A stretch of 7,255 nucleotides of DNA from an uncultured Clostridia bacterium (GTDB lineage Bacteria; Bacillota; Clostridia; Oscillospirales; CAG-272): contig CALYSG010000093.1 in NCBI GenBank assembly GCA_945485605.1, positions 1-7,255 of the forward strand, read 5' to 3'. Of the stretch, positions 1-6,443 are shown piece after piece. The notes beneath the pieces are model-generated. The model did not search any database. It was not told the origin of the DNA and saw only the letters and a list, made by a program, of their open reading frames with translations. Positions within the stretch are counted from its first letter, which is position 1, and each line of letters starts with the position of its first letter. Made by a program: the position numbers and the translations under genes.

Positions 1-19
1 AAGAAGGAAGTTTCATAAA

Positions 20-1420
20 ATGAATGAAAAAAATGCGCATATCGCGGAACTGATCCGGGATTTCACCGAAAAAACGGTAATATTTTATGACGACCTTGAA
101 AATATGCCGGTAGTTCCTCATGTCGGAAAGGATACCCTTGACCGCGTAAGCGCTATGACAGTTCCCGAAAAAGGGCGCGAGCTTGATACGGTATACAGAG
201 AATTTCTCAATGATATTTTCTCAAGCGTCTCGCTTTCACAGCATCCGCGCAGCTTCTCTTGCGTCCCCTCGACCATGTCGCTTCTGTCATGGATGGGCGA
301 CGTAATGACTAATGCCGTAAACCCGCACGCAAGCTGCAAGCTTAATGCCCCTACGGTCGACCGGATAGAGAAAATTCTTATAAAATGGATGTGCTCTCTT
401 GCCGGCTATCCGCAAGGAAGCGGAGGTCTCTTCGTCTCCGGAGGATCAATTGCAAATCTTACGGCGCTGACCGCCGCGAGAGATACAAAGCTCACATTTG
501 AGGAACGTCCGAAGGCCGTCGTGTATGTCTCGGCTCAGACCCATTCCTCGGTCGCCAAGGGGCTTCATATAATAGGTTTCTCAAACGATCAGATACATAT
601 TATCAACACCGACCGCAGTTTCCGTATGGATACCTCGGAGCTTCTGCGCGAGGTGGAAAAAGACATAAAAGACGGCAAGAAACCCTTTGCCGTTGTCGCA
701 AGCACAGGTACCACCAATACGGGAAGCGTTGATCCCCTTTACGAAATATCGGACATATGTCACAAATACAATATGTGGATGCACGTTGACGGTGCATACG
801 GAGCCTCGGCGTTGCTGTCGAAAACTCACGGAAGCGAGCTTGCCGGAATTGAGCTTTCCGACAGCCTCAGTTGGGACGCACACAAATGGATGTGTCAGAC
901 TTACGGTTGCAGCGTAGTTCTTGTAAGAAACAGAACTCAGCTCGTGAACAGCTTTGCGGCTCACCCCGAATACCTGAAGGATGCCGAAGCATCGCCGGAG
1001 GCCGTTGAATTTTGGGATCTCGGGCCCGAGCTTACCCGCCCGGCAAGAGGGCTGAAGCTCTGGCTGACGCTTCAGGTTCTCGGAAGTGACGAAATGGGAC
1101 ACGTGATAGATCACGGATGTGATCTTGCCTCGTTTGCCGAAAAATATATATGTCAAAAAGAAGGCTTTGAGATAATATCGCCGGCAAAACTCGGAATAGT
1201 TAATTTCCGCTATGCACCGACGTCGACTTTATCCGAAGAAGCACGCGACAGAATAAATCACGAGGCGGCTGCCGAACTTACGAAGAGCGGATATGCACAG
1301 GTATTTACGACCGAGCTGTGTGGACACAAGGTCATAAGGCTATGCACCATTCACCCCGAAACTACCGAGAAGGACATTACCGAGACCATTGACAGACTCG
1401 AGCTTCTCTGCAAAAGATAA
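20..1420 (+). CDS. PLP-dependent group II decarboxylase family protein (aromatic L-amino acid decarboxylase-like)
   Basis: This 466-residue cytosolic enzyme belongs to the fold-type I PLP family that includes DOPA, tyrosine, tryptophan, glutamate and 2,4-diaminobutyrate decarboxylases. Visible motifs in family order are HPRSF at 75-79, SGGSIANLTAL at 140-150 (cofactor phosphate region), the ring-stacking His175 in QTHSS, STGTTNTGS at 228-236, VDGAYG at 256-261 with Asp257 for the pyridine nitrogen, and DAHKW with Lys289 as the Schiff-base lysine. RGLKLWLTLQ at 343-352 matches the conserved segment after the mobile loop. Length is normal for the family. The ATG at 20 follows GAAGGAAG at 3-10. 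By alignment to human AADC counted back from Trp348, Phe331 sits where the catalytic Tyr332 lies, so decarboxylation versus amine-oxidizing aldehyde formation is open. Substrate cannot be read from the sequence. Family call is firm; the aromatic preference is inference. Confidence 0.9.
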   Translation: MNEKNAHIAELIRDFTEKTVIFYDDLENMPVVPHVGKDTLDRVSAMTVPEKGRELDTVYREFLNDIFSSVSLSQHPRSFSCVPSTMSLLSWMGDVMTNAVNPHASCKLNAPTVDRIEKILIKWMCSLAGYPQGSGGLFVSGGSIANLTALTAARDTKLTFEERPKAVVYVSAQTHSSVAKGLHIIGFSNDQIHIINTDRSFRMDTSELLREVEKDIKDGKKPFAVVASTGTTNTGSVDPLYEISDICHKYNMWMHVDGAYGASALLSKTHGSELAGIELSDSLSWDAHKWMCQTYGCSVVLVRNRTQLVNSFAAHPEYLKDAEASPEAVEFWDLGPELTRPARGLKLWLTLQVLGSDEMGHVIDHGCDLASFAEKYICQKEGFEIISPAKLGIVNFRYAPTSTLSEEARDRINHEAAAELTKSGYAQVFTTELCGHKVIRLCTIHPETTEKDITETIDRLELLCKR

Positions 1421-1430
1421 ACTCCTACTT

Positions 1431-1462
1431 AAAAATGACCTTCCGAAAGGAAGGTCATTTTT
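1431..1462. terminator. Bidirectional intrinsic terminator between convergent genes
   Basis: A perfect 14-bp inverted repeat (arms 1431-1444 and 1449-1462) encloses a GAAA tetraloop. Each strand has an A5 run opening the stem and a T5 run closing it, so both transcripts would form a stable hairpin ending in U residues. It lies 10 nt after the decarboxylase stop on the plus strand and 5 nt after the aminopeptidase stop on the minus strand. Confidence 0.92.
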
Positions 1463-1467
1463 ATCTT

Positions 1468-2697
1468 TCAGAATGCCCAATTACCGTTGCGGAATATCGG
1501 AACATTTCTTCCGTCGCGAGTCAGTGCATCGATCGAGAGATCGGGAGAACCTATCATAAAGTCAACGTGGATCATAGAATCGTTGATTCCCTTTTCGCGG
1601 CATTCCTCAAGCGAATATTTACCGTAGTCCCTGATACAGTTTGCAAAGCCCATTCCGAGAGCTAAGTGGCAGCAGGCATTCTCATCAAAGAGAGTGTTCC
1701 TGAATACTATTTCCGAATTTCTTATCGGAGAATCGTAGGGTACGAGCGCCGCCTCGCCAAGATACGATGCACCGTCATCGAGCGAGATCATATCGCGCAG
1801 TAGCTCTTCGTTCTTTTCGGCACTGACTCTGACAGCCTTGCCTCCCTCAAATTCGATCGAAAAGTTTTCGATAAGCTCGCCACGGTAGGAAAGCGGACGG
1901 GTAGATACTACCTTGCCCTCGGCTCTGCCGCGCATCGGAGAGGTGAATACCTCCTCACTCGGGATATTAGGGTTGAATTCCCTGCCCTCGCCGAGAGTCA
2001 ACTCACTTCCGCCGAGAAAAAGCGCATCCTCAATAAGTCCTACTCTGAAATCGGTACCGTTGGACGAGGTATAGTGAAGCTCTTCTATCCCAAGAGAATT
2101 GAGATAGTCACACCTTGCCTTAAGGTCGGCATTGTGCTCCTCCCAGGCGGCTACGGGATCGTCTCCGTCGGCACGAGAGGTGTAAAGTATCGCCTCCCAG
2201 AGCTTCTCGACCGCCTGATTCACGCGCAGATCGGGAAATACTGCCTTCGCCCATTTTTCCCCCGGAACCGCGGCGATGCACCACTGATACTTGTTCTCCA
2301 TTTTGTCTCTTATGGGTTTTATCAGAGGATATCTTGCCCTCTGCGCCTTTGATACCTTATCCTGATTTATTCCGCTTAGTCCGTCGGGATCGTCGGATTC
2401 GATATAGATCATCGCGGGCAGGGTATCGGCGCGGTGATTAAGACGTGCAAGCTCCCAGTCCTCGATCTTATTAAGCACCTTCTGCGAACGGAAGCGGTAG
2501 TTAAGTTTCGTAAGCGGCTGATGGCTCCATTCGACCGTGACCTTTGATGCTCCCGCACGGTAACATTCCTCAGCTACCATACAGACGAAATCGGGCTGAT
2601 CGAGCGAGGCGTTTATCAATACCTCCTGCCCTTTTCTGAGGTTCACGCCCTTTCTCGCGATAAGGCGTGCGTATTTCTGCATAACTGTTTTTTTCAT
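1468..2697 (-). CDS. M29-family metallo-aminopeptidase (AmpS/AmpT-like)
   Basis: This 409-residue protein matches the family M29 clan of cytosolic two-metal aminopeptidases, which remove N-terminal residues from peptides. The length is the usual one. Residues matching the known metal and active-site set are Glu249 in PSEEVFTSP, Glu315 in LGEAALV, His344 in ACCHLALG, and His377 and Asp379 in HVDFMIGSPDL. The conserved Tyr expected seven residues after His344 is Phe351 here. The N-terminal half (KYARLIARKGVNLRKGQEV at 8-26, then VAEECYRAGA) is the typical Rossmann-like part. The ATG is preceded by AAAGGA with 8 nt spacing (plus-strand 2706-2711). The gene is monocistronic, convergent with the decarboxylase across a shared terminator and divergent from the kinase operon. 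Family is certain; peptide specificity is not predictable. Confidence 0.93.
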   Translation of the reverse strand: MKKTVMQKYARLIARKGVNLRKGQEVLINASLDQPDFVCMVAEECYRAGASKVTVEWSHQPLTKLNYRFRSQKVLNKIEDWELARLNHRADTLPAMIYIESDDPDGLSGINQDKVSKAQRARYPLIKPIRDKMENKYQWCIAAVPGEKWAKAVFPDLRVNQAVEKLWEAILYTSRADGDDPVAAWEEHNADLKARCDYLNSLGIEELHYTSSNGTDFRVGLIEDALFLGGSELTLGEGREFNPNIPSEEVFTSPMRGRAEGKVVSTRPLSYRGELIENFSIEFEGGKAVRVSAEKNEELLRDMISLDDGASYLGEAALVPYDSPIRNSEIVFRNTLFDENACCHLALGMGFANCIRDYGKYSLEECREKGINDSMIHVDFMIGSPDLSIDALTRDGRNVPIFRNGNWAF

Positions 2698-2712
2698 TTT
2701 ATCAATCCTTTC

Positions 2713-2724
2713 AAGTCCAGACTT
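2713..2724. repeat. Short inverted repeat in the aminopeptidase leader (possible operator)
   Basis: The arms AAGTC and GACTT are separated by CA. The repeat lies between the predicted minus-strand transcription start (near 2729) and the aminopeptidase ribosome binding site. A 2-nt gap cannot form an RNA loop, so any function would be as a DNA operator. Arms this short can arise by chance and no regulator is encoded nearby. Confidence 0.2.
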
Positions 2725-2735
2725 AATGTTTTTTT

Positions 2736-2764
2736 ATTTTATCACATTATTCGAAGATATGCAA
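2736..2764 (-). promoter_or_regulatory. Probable sigma-A promoter for the M29 aminopeptidase
   Basis: Reading the minus strand, TTGCAT (2764-2759) is separated by exactly 17 nt from TAAAAT (2741-2736), which matches the -10 consensus at 5 of 6 positions. The expected start is near 2729, giving a leader of about 32 nt before the ATG. The -35 element matches only at its TTG, so strength is uncertain. It is back to back with the plus-strand promoter, with 21 bp between the two -35 boxes. Confidence 0.6.
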
Positions 2765-2785
2765 GCGGCACGTGAGTTTTTCCGA

Positions 2786-2814
2786 TTGACATAAGATTTC
2801 GTTTGGTTTATAAT
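2786..2814 (+). promoter_or_regulatory. Perfect consensus sigma-A promoter of the kinase-aroA-dgt operon
   Basis: TTGACA at 2786-2791 and TATAAT at 2809-2814 both match consensus at 6 of 6, with the optimal 17-bp spacer. Transcription should start near 2821, about 21 nt before the TTG start codon, leaving no room for a riboswitch or attenuator. Nothing in the leader suggests regulation, so strong, possibly constitutive, expression is expected unless a repressor binds the spacer or the upstream region. Confidence 0.88.
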
Positions 2815-2826
2815 ATAAGTAAATTT

Positions 2827-2833
2827 AAGGAGG
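2827..2833 (+). promoter_or_regulatory. Strong ribosome binding site fixing the TTG start of the kinase
   Basis: AAGGAGG is a full match to the anti-Shine-Dalgarno sequence and lies 8 nt before TTG at 2842. An in-frame TTG also exists upstream at 2803, but it falls inside the promoter spacer, upstream of the expected transcription start. The 2842 start is therefore the supported one. Confidence 0.85.
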
Positions 2834-2841
2834 CGATACCT

Positions 2842-3831
2842 TTGCTTATCATAGTTGACTGCGGAATGACAAATATGCGTTGCCGACTCGTCGCGGGCGG
2901 ACGTATTATATCGGAGGTTAAGAAAAGGTCGCTCGTGTCCGGAAAGGAAGAGCCTCGCCTGCCGCTCATCGGGATCCTTTCCGAAGCGACGGAAGAGCTT
3001 CTCAAGTTTAACAGCCTGAAAAAAAGCGATGTTGAAGCAATAGTCTGCTCAGGTATACTCTCGTCGGACGTAGGTATACACCGTGTACCTCACGTTATGA
3101 TGCCGGCGGGGCTTAAGAAGAGCGCAAGCGGCGCGGAAGCCGTAAGGCTTCCCGAATACCCGGACATTCCGGTGTTTTTCATTCCCGGCATAAGGACCTC
3201 GCCCGAAAGAGGCGGATCGGAATCAGAGCTTATTGCCGGTCTTGACTCTATGAGCGGCGAAGAATGTGAGACATACGGTATAATGAAGCTGTGCGGACTT
3301 ACCGGGGATTTCACACTTGCGCTGCCCGGGACCTACAATAAGACGCTTTATATAGACAAGGACGGCAGGATAGCAATCATGCAGACCGGAATGTGTGGCG
3401 AATTTATGGCAGCGATATCCGGTAATACGATACTCCGTCACGCACTTCCCTCCCCGCTTATAGGAGAAATTAACGAAAAAATGCTTTTCCTCGGATTTGA
3501 CCTTGCGGAAAAGCTCGGAACATCACCGAGCCTTATAAAAGCCCGCAATGCAATGGTCTGGGGAGGCTACACTAAAGAGGACTGCGGAAACCTTTTTGTC
3601 GGCGCAGCGCTTCATGACGATATTATCGGTGCCTTAGGTGTCTGCCGTCCCGGAGTTCCCTTCTATATCGGCGGCAGCGACCCGCTCAGGCATATATTCG
3701 CTCTTCTTCTGCATCGTATCGGAATTGATGCAAAAGAGCTCGACGACGGGGTGACCTCGGTCTGCTCTGCCGTAGGAGCCGCGGAGGTCTTCAATGAATA
3801 CATTAAGACTCACGGTGGAATAAATATATGA
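2842..3831 (+). CDS. dgoK: DgoK-family 2-dehydro-3-deoxygalactonokinase-like kinase
   Basis: This 329-residue protein matches the DGOK family of ASKHA-fold kinases, which phosphorylate 2-keto-3-deoxy-galactonate on its terminal hydroxyl using ATP. Support comes from the N-terminal nucleotide loop IIVDCGMTNMR (3-13), SGILSSDVGIHRVPHVMMPAGL (70-91, family pattern GMxGSxxGxxExPYxxxPAGL), GEE at 139-141, LPGTYNK at 161-167 followed by the TGMCGEF segment (182-188), and a C-terminal GGSDPL (277-282). The TTG start is chosen from the ribosome binding site and promoter positions. The loop reads G-M-T-N where G-T-T-N is more usual (Met9). The last four bases overlap aroA (ATGA), implying coupled translation. 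No KDPGal aldolase or galactonate dehydratase is adjacent, so the true substrate may be another 2-keto-3-deoxy sugar acid. Family call is good; substrate is inferred. Confidence 0.78.
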   Translation: MLIIVDCGMTNMRCRLVAGGRIISEVKKRSLVSGKEEPRLPLIGILSEATEELLKFNSLKKSDVEAIVCSGILSSDVGIHRVPHVMMPAGLKKSASGAEAVRLPEYPDIPVFFIPGIRTSPERGGSESELIAGLDSMSGEECETYGIMKLCGLTGDFTLALPGTYNKTLYIDKDGRIAIMQTGMCGEFMAAISGNTILRHALPSPLIGEINEKMLFLGFDLAEKLGTSPSLIKARNAMVWGGYTKEDCGNLFVGAALHDDIIGALGVCRPGVPFYIGGSDPLRHIFALLLHRIGIDAKELDDGVTSVCSAVGAAEVFNEYIKTHGGINI

Positions 3832-5027
3832 AGCTCTCTTTTTCACCTTCGCGCCTTTCGGGAAAGGTATCGGTCCCTCCCTCAAAAAGCTGTGCGATAA
3901 GGCACATAATTGCCTCCTGCCTTGCTGACGCGGAAAGTATCGTAAAAAATGTCGGAAGCTCGGACGATGTAAATTCGACCGTCGCCTGTATGAACGAACT
4001 CGGAGCGAAGGTAACGCTTGAAAACGGCAATGCGCTGATTAAAGGCAATGCGTCGCTTCCCTTACCGTCCGGGAAAGAAATATGCACGGGCGACAGTGCC
4101 GCACTCCTACGATTCGTGATCCCCATTTGTATGAACGGCTCGGGCGTGCATACATTCCGGCTGTCATCTCAGCTCGCGAGCCGACCGCTATCGGTCTACA
4201 ATGAGCTTTTCTCCGGCGAGGGATTTACTTTTCACCTTGAAAATACCGTTCTGACGGTCGGAGGAAGCCTACGCGCAGGGCGTTTTGAATTTCCGGGAAA
4301 TGTAAGCAGCCAGTTTGCCGGTGGACTTATGTTCGCACTGCTGAGGCTCAAGGGTGACAGCGAAATAGTTATGACAGGCAGATGCGGGAGCGAAGGCTAC
4401 ATCGATCTGACGGCAAGCGTCCTCGCAGAACATGGGGTCAAAGCCAAAAGAAGCGGAAACCGAATAAGCGTCTGCGGCGATGATACCTTCAAAGGAGGAG
4501 AGTTCGGCGTCGAAGGTGATCTTTCGGCGGGCGCGATGCTCGAAGCCCTTAATTTCACGGGAAATGATATTGAAGTATCGGGTCTGCCCGGGACGAGCCT
4601 TCAGCCCGACGCGGCTTACCGCAGACTTTTCGCAAAAATCGTAAAAGGCGGTGCGGAAATAAAGATCGACGGTTGCCCCGACCTGGCGCCAATACTTATG
4701 ACACTTGCCGCGATGAACGGCGGTGCGACGCTTACGGGGACCGAAAGGCTATCATACAAGGAATCCGACCGTGCGAGGACCATGGCAGAAGAGCTCCGCA
4801 GATTCGGCGCCGACATCAAAGTTGAACGCGACCGCGTGACAGTATATAATTCTTCTCTTCACACACCTGACGGGGTATGCCTCAGCCACGGCGACCACCG
4901 CGTCACAATGGCACTGGCACCTCTGCTGCTTCGCTACGGAGGAGCCCTTGACGGTGCAGAAGCAACAAATAAGAGCTTCCCGGGCTTTTTCCGGCTTCTT
5001 GCCGGCATCGGTGCCGATATAAGATAA
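3828..5027 (+). CDS. aroA: 3-phosphoshikimate 1-carboxyvinyltransferase (EPSP synthase)
   Basis: This 399-residue cytosolic enzyme joins shikimate-3-phosphate and phosphoenolpyruvate to make EPSP, the sixth step of the shikimate pathway. E. coli landmarks are all found: Lys20-Ser21 and Arg25 (PSKSCAIR), Ser160-Ser161-Gln162 (VSSQF), Tyr191, EGDLS at 229-233, the catalytic Asp285 (PDLAPI), Lys311-Glu312 and Arg315 (YKESDR), Asp356-His357-Arg358 (GDHRVTMA) and Lys382 (NKSFPGF). The enzyme should therefore be active. The PEP/glyphosate loop is divergent: GDSAALLRF at 88-96 replaces GNAGTAMRP or clostridial GESGSTLRF, putting Ala91 at the position of E. coli Gly96. The Ser-Ser-Gln-Phe motif argues against the CP4-type class. 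ATG overlaps the kinase stop by 4 nt, with GGTGGA 8 nt upstream. Confidence 0.96.
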   Translation: MKLSFSPSRLSGKVSVPPSKSCAIRHIIASCLADAESIVKNVGSSDDVNSTVACMNELGAKVTLENGNALIKGNASLPLPSGKEICTGDSAALLRFVIPICMNGSGVHTFRLSSQLASRPLSVYNELFSGEGFTFHLENTVLTVGGSLRAGRFEFPGNVSSQFAGGLMFALLRLKGDSEIVMTGRCGSEGYIDLTASVLAEHGVKAKRSGNRISVCGDDTFKGGEFGVEGDLSAGAMLEALNFTGNDIEVSGLPGTSLQPDAAYRRLFAKIVKGGAEIKIDGCPDLAPILMTLAAMNGGATLTGTERLSYKESDRARTMAEELRRFGADIKVERDRVTVYNSSLHTPDGVCLSHGDHRVTMALAPLLLRYGGALDGAEATNKSFPGFFRLLAGIGADIR

Positions 5028-5044
5028 ACGAAAGGAGACAGGAA

Positions 5045-6247
5045 ATGCCTAAATTTGAAACTCTGTCACCGGAGCTTTCCGAGAGAATAAGAGCCGAAAA
5101 GATGGCAGGAAACTACATTGACCATTCTTTCGACGAAAAATATGTCACAAGGCGCAAGGACGACAGGCACGACGAAGCGTCGGTCTGGCGAACGGCCTTC
5201 ATACGCGACATAGATAAAATAATGCACTGCCCCTATTACAGCCGCTACGCCGATAAAACGCAGGTGTTCTCATTATATAAAAATGACGATCTCACGCGCA
5301 GGAGCCTTCACGTTCAGCTTGTCTCGAGAATAGCGAGGACGATAGGAAAAGCTCTGAACTTGAATCTTGACCTTATCGAGGCTATCTCGCTCGGTCATGA
5401 TATAGGTCATACTCCCTTCGGTCACGCCGGCGAGAAATTTCTTGATGCACTGTACCGTGAACACACCGGCAGAAGATTCACACACAATATACAGTCTGTC
5501 AGAGTGCTCGACGGGATCTTTCCGTATAATATAAGCCTTCAGACACTGAACGGCATCGCCGCACACAACGGCGAATTCGAGCAGTCAATCTACGAGCCTA
5601 AGCCCATGACCGATTTTGCCGAGTTTGACAGGATCATCAAAGCAAGCACCGAGGACAGAAAGAATATGCAAGAGCTGTATCCGTCTACCCTTGAGGCGTG
5701 CGTAGTCTGCATCTCCGACATAATAGCCTACCTCGGCAAGGACAGACAGGACGCCGAGCGTGCAAAGCTCATATCACCCGATATGTTCTATTCGGGTGCG
5801 ATAGGCTCTTATAACTCCGAAATAATCAACAATATGATAGTCAACATCATCGAAAACAGCTACGGAAAACCCTATATAAAGATGGACGAGGAGCATTTTG
5901 AGGCTCTCAAACGTGCGAAAACCGAAAATTACGCGCTTATATACGAGAGCGAGACGGTCAAGACTCAGATGCAGACAACGGTAAAGCCTATCTTCACGGC
6001 GATATACGAAAGGCTTCTCGACGACCTTGACCGCGGCAACAAGAAATCGACGATCTTCACTCATCATATAAACTACGTCAACCGCTTCCGCGGGGCGAAG
6101 GGCTCGCTTTACGGCGACAACGAGGATCATAACCGCATTGTTGTCGACTATATCGCAAGTATGACCGACGATTACTGCGTTGACCTATACAACCACCTCT
6201 TCCCCGCAAGCGATCGTAAGGTCGTTTACAAAGGTTATTTTGATTAA
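5045..6247 (+). CDS. dgt: dGTPase-family HD-domain deoxynucleoside triphosphate triphosphohydrolase
   Basis: This 400-residue enzyme belongs to the dGTPase/SAMHD1-like HD phosphohydrolases, which split dNTPs to deoxynucleoside and tripolyphosphate and so limit dNTP pools. The N-terminal segment WRTAFIRDIDKIMHCPYYSRYADKTQVF (48-75) is the hallmark of the family. The metal set H...HD...D is seen as His89 (RRSLHVQ), His118-Asp119 (GHDIGHTPFGHAGE, 117-130) and Asp225 (SDIIAY). The first His lies in RRSLHVQ rather than the common RLTHSLE, but the distance to the following IAR is the same. The gene starts 17 nt after aroA with AAAGGAG 7 nt before ATG, so it is probably in the same transcript. Nucleotide preference (dGTP or several dNTPs) cannot be told; such enzymes serve genome maintenance and, in some bacteria, phage restriction. 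Confidence 0.92.
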   Translation: MPKFETLSPELSERIRAEKMAGNYIDHSFDEKYVTRRKDDRHDEASVWRTAFIRDIDKIMHCPYYSRYADKTQVFSLYKNDDLTRRSLHVQLVSRIARTIGKALNLNLDLIEAISLGHDIGHTPFGHAGEKFLDALYREHTGRRFTHNIQSVRVLDGIFPYNISLQTLNGIAAHNGEFEQSIYEPKPMTDFAEFDRIIKASTEDRKNMQELYPSTLEACVVCISDIIAYLGKDRQDAERAKLISPDMFYSGAIGSYNSEIINNMIVNIIENSYGKPYIKMDEEHFEALKRAKTENYALIYESETVKTQMQTTVKPIFTAIYERLLDDLDRGNKKSTIFTHHINYVNRFRGAKGSLYGDNEDHNRIVVDYIASMTDDYCVDLYNHLFPASDRKVVYKGYFD

Positions 6248-6443
6248 AAAGACCTGCGGTTTTATGTGTGATTCGTTTTGGAAATATTATGTTTCCCCGT
6301 GCTTTTGTTATGCAAAGTCTAAACTTGCTCGATAAAAGAGGAATCCCTAAAATATTTAACTTTATACTCAAATAAAACTACCCCGACAGACCTGAAAAAT
6401 CTGTCGGGGTTCAATATCCGTATTGGAATCAGCTTTTTTAGTT
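6248..6443. other. Convergent intergenic gap with no gene
   Basis: This 196-base AT-rich stretch lies between the dGTPase gene and the TIM-barrel gene. I see no open frame with a ribosome binding site. The only strong structure is the hairpin at 6380-6410. A short imperfect dyad follows the dGTPase stop (around 6247-6263) but is weak. Confidence 0.6.
6380..6410 (-). terminator. Intrinsic terminator of the minus-strand TIM-barrel gene
   Basis: An 11-bp perfect stem (ACCCCGACAGA at 6380-6390 pairing with 6400-6410) has a 9-nt loop. On the minus strand the stem is followed by TAGTTTTATTT-like sequence, a fair U tract, and lies 33 nt beyond the TIM-barrel stop. On the plus strand the stem is followed by TCAATATCC with no U run, so it should stop the operon from the other side only weakly. 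Confidence 0.8.

Noticed and set aside
581..1156. Minus-strand open frame of 191 codons inside the decarboxylase gene
   Set aside because: It is antisense to the strongly conserved PLP-binding region, has low-complexity translation and no supporting start context.
1435..1665. Small plus-strand open frame beginning inside the terminator
   Set aside because: It starts within the hairpin and runs antisense to the conserved C-terminal metal-binding region of the M29 peptidase.
2074..2352. Plus-strand 92-codon open frame within the aminopeptidase gene
   Set aside because: It is antisense to coding sequence with no domain resemblance.
2815..2841. Riboswitch or aromatic amino acid attenuator (T-box, leader peptide) ahead of the kinase-aroA operon
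   Set aside because: The predicted leader is only about 21 nt and holds little beyond the ribosome binding site.
6246..6263. Possible terminator directly after the dGTPase gene (A-run, CC/GG, T-run)
   Set aside because: The dyad pairs only with a 2-nt bulge and a 3-nt loop, and only two G-C pairs are formed, so it is too weak to call.
6280..6296. Inverted repeat GGAAA/TTTCC in the convergent gap
   Set aside because: Five base pairs, mostly A-T, around a 7-nt loop in AT-rich DNA are expected by chance.
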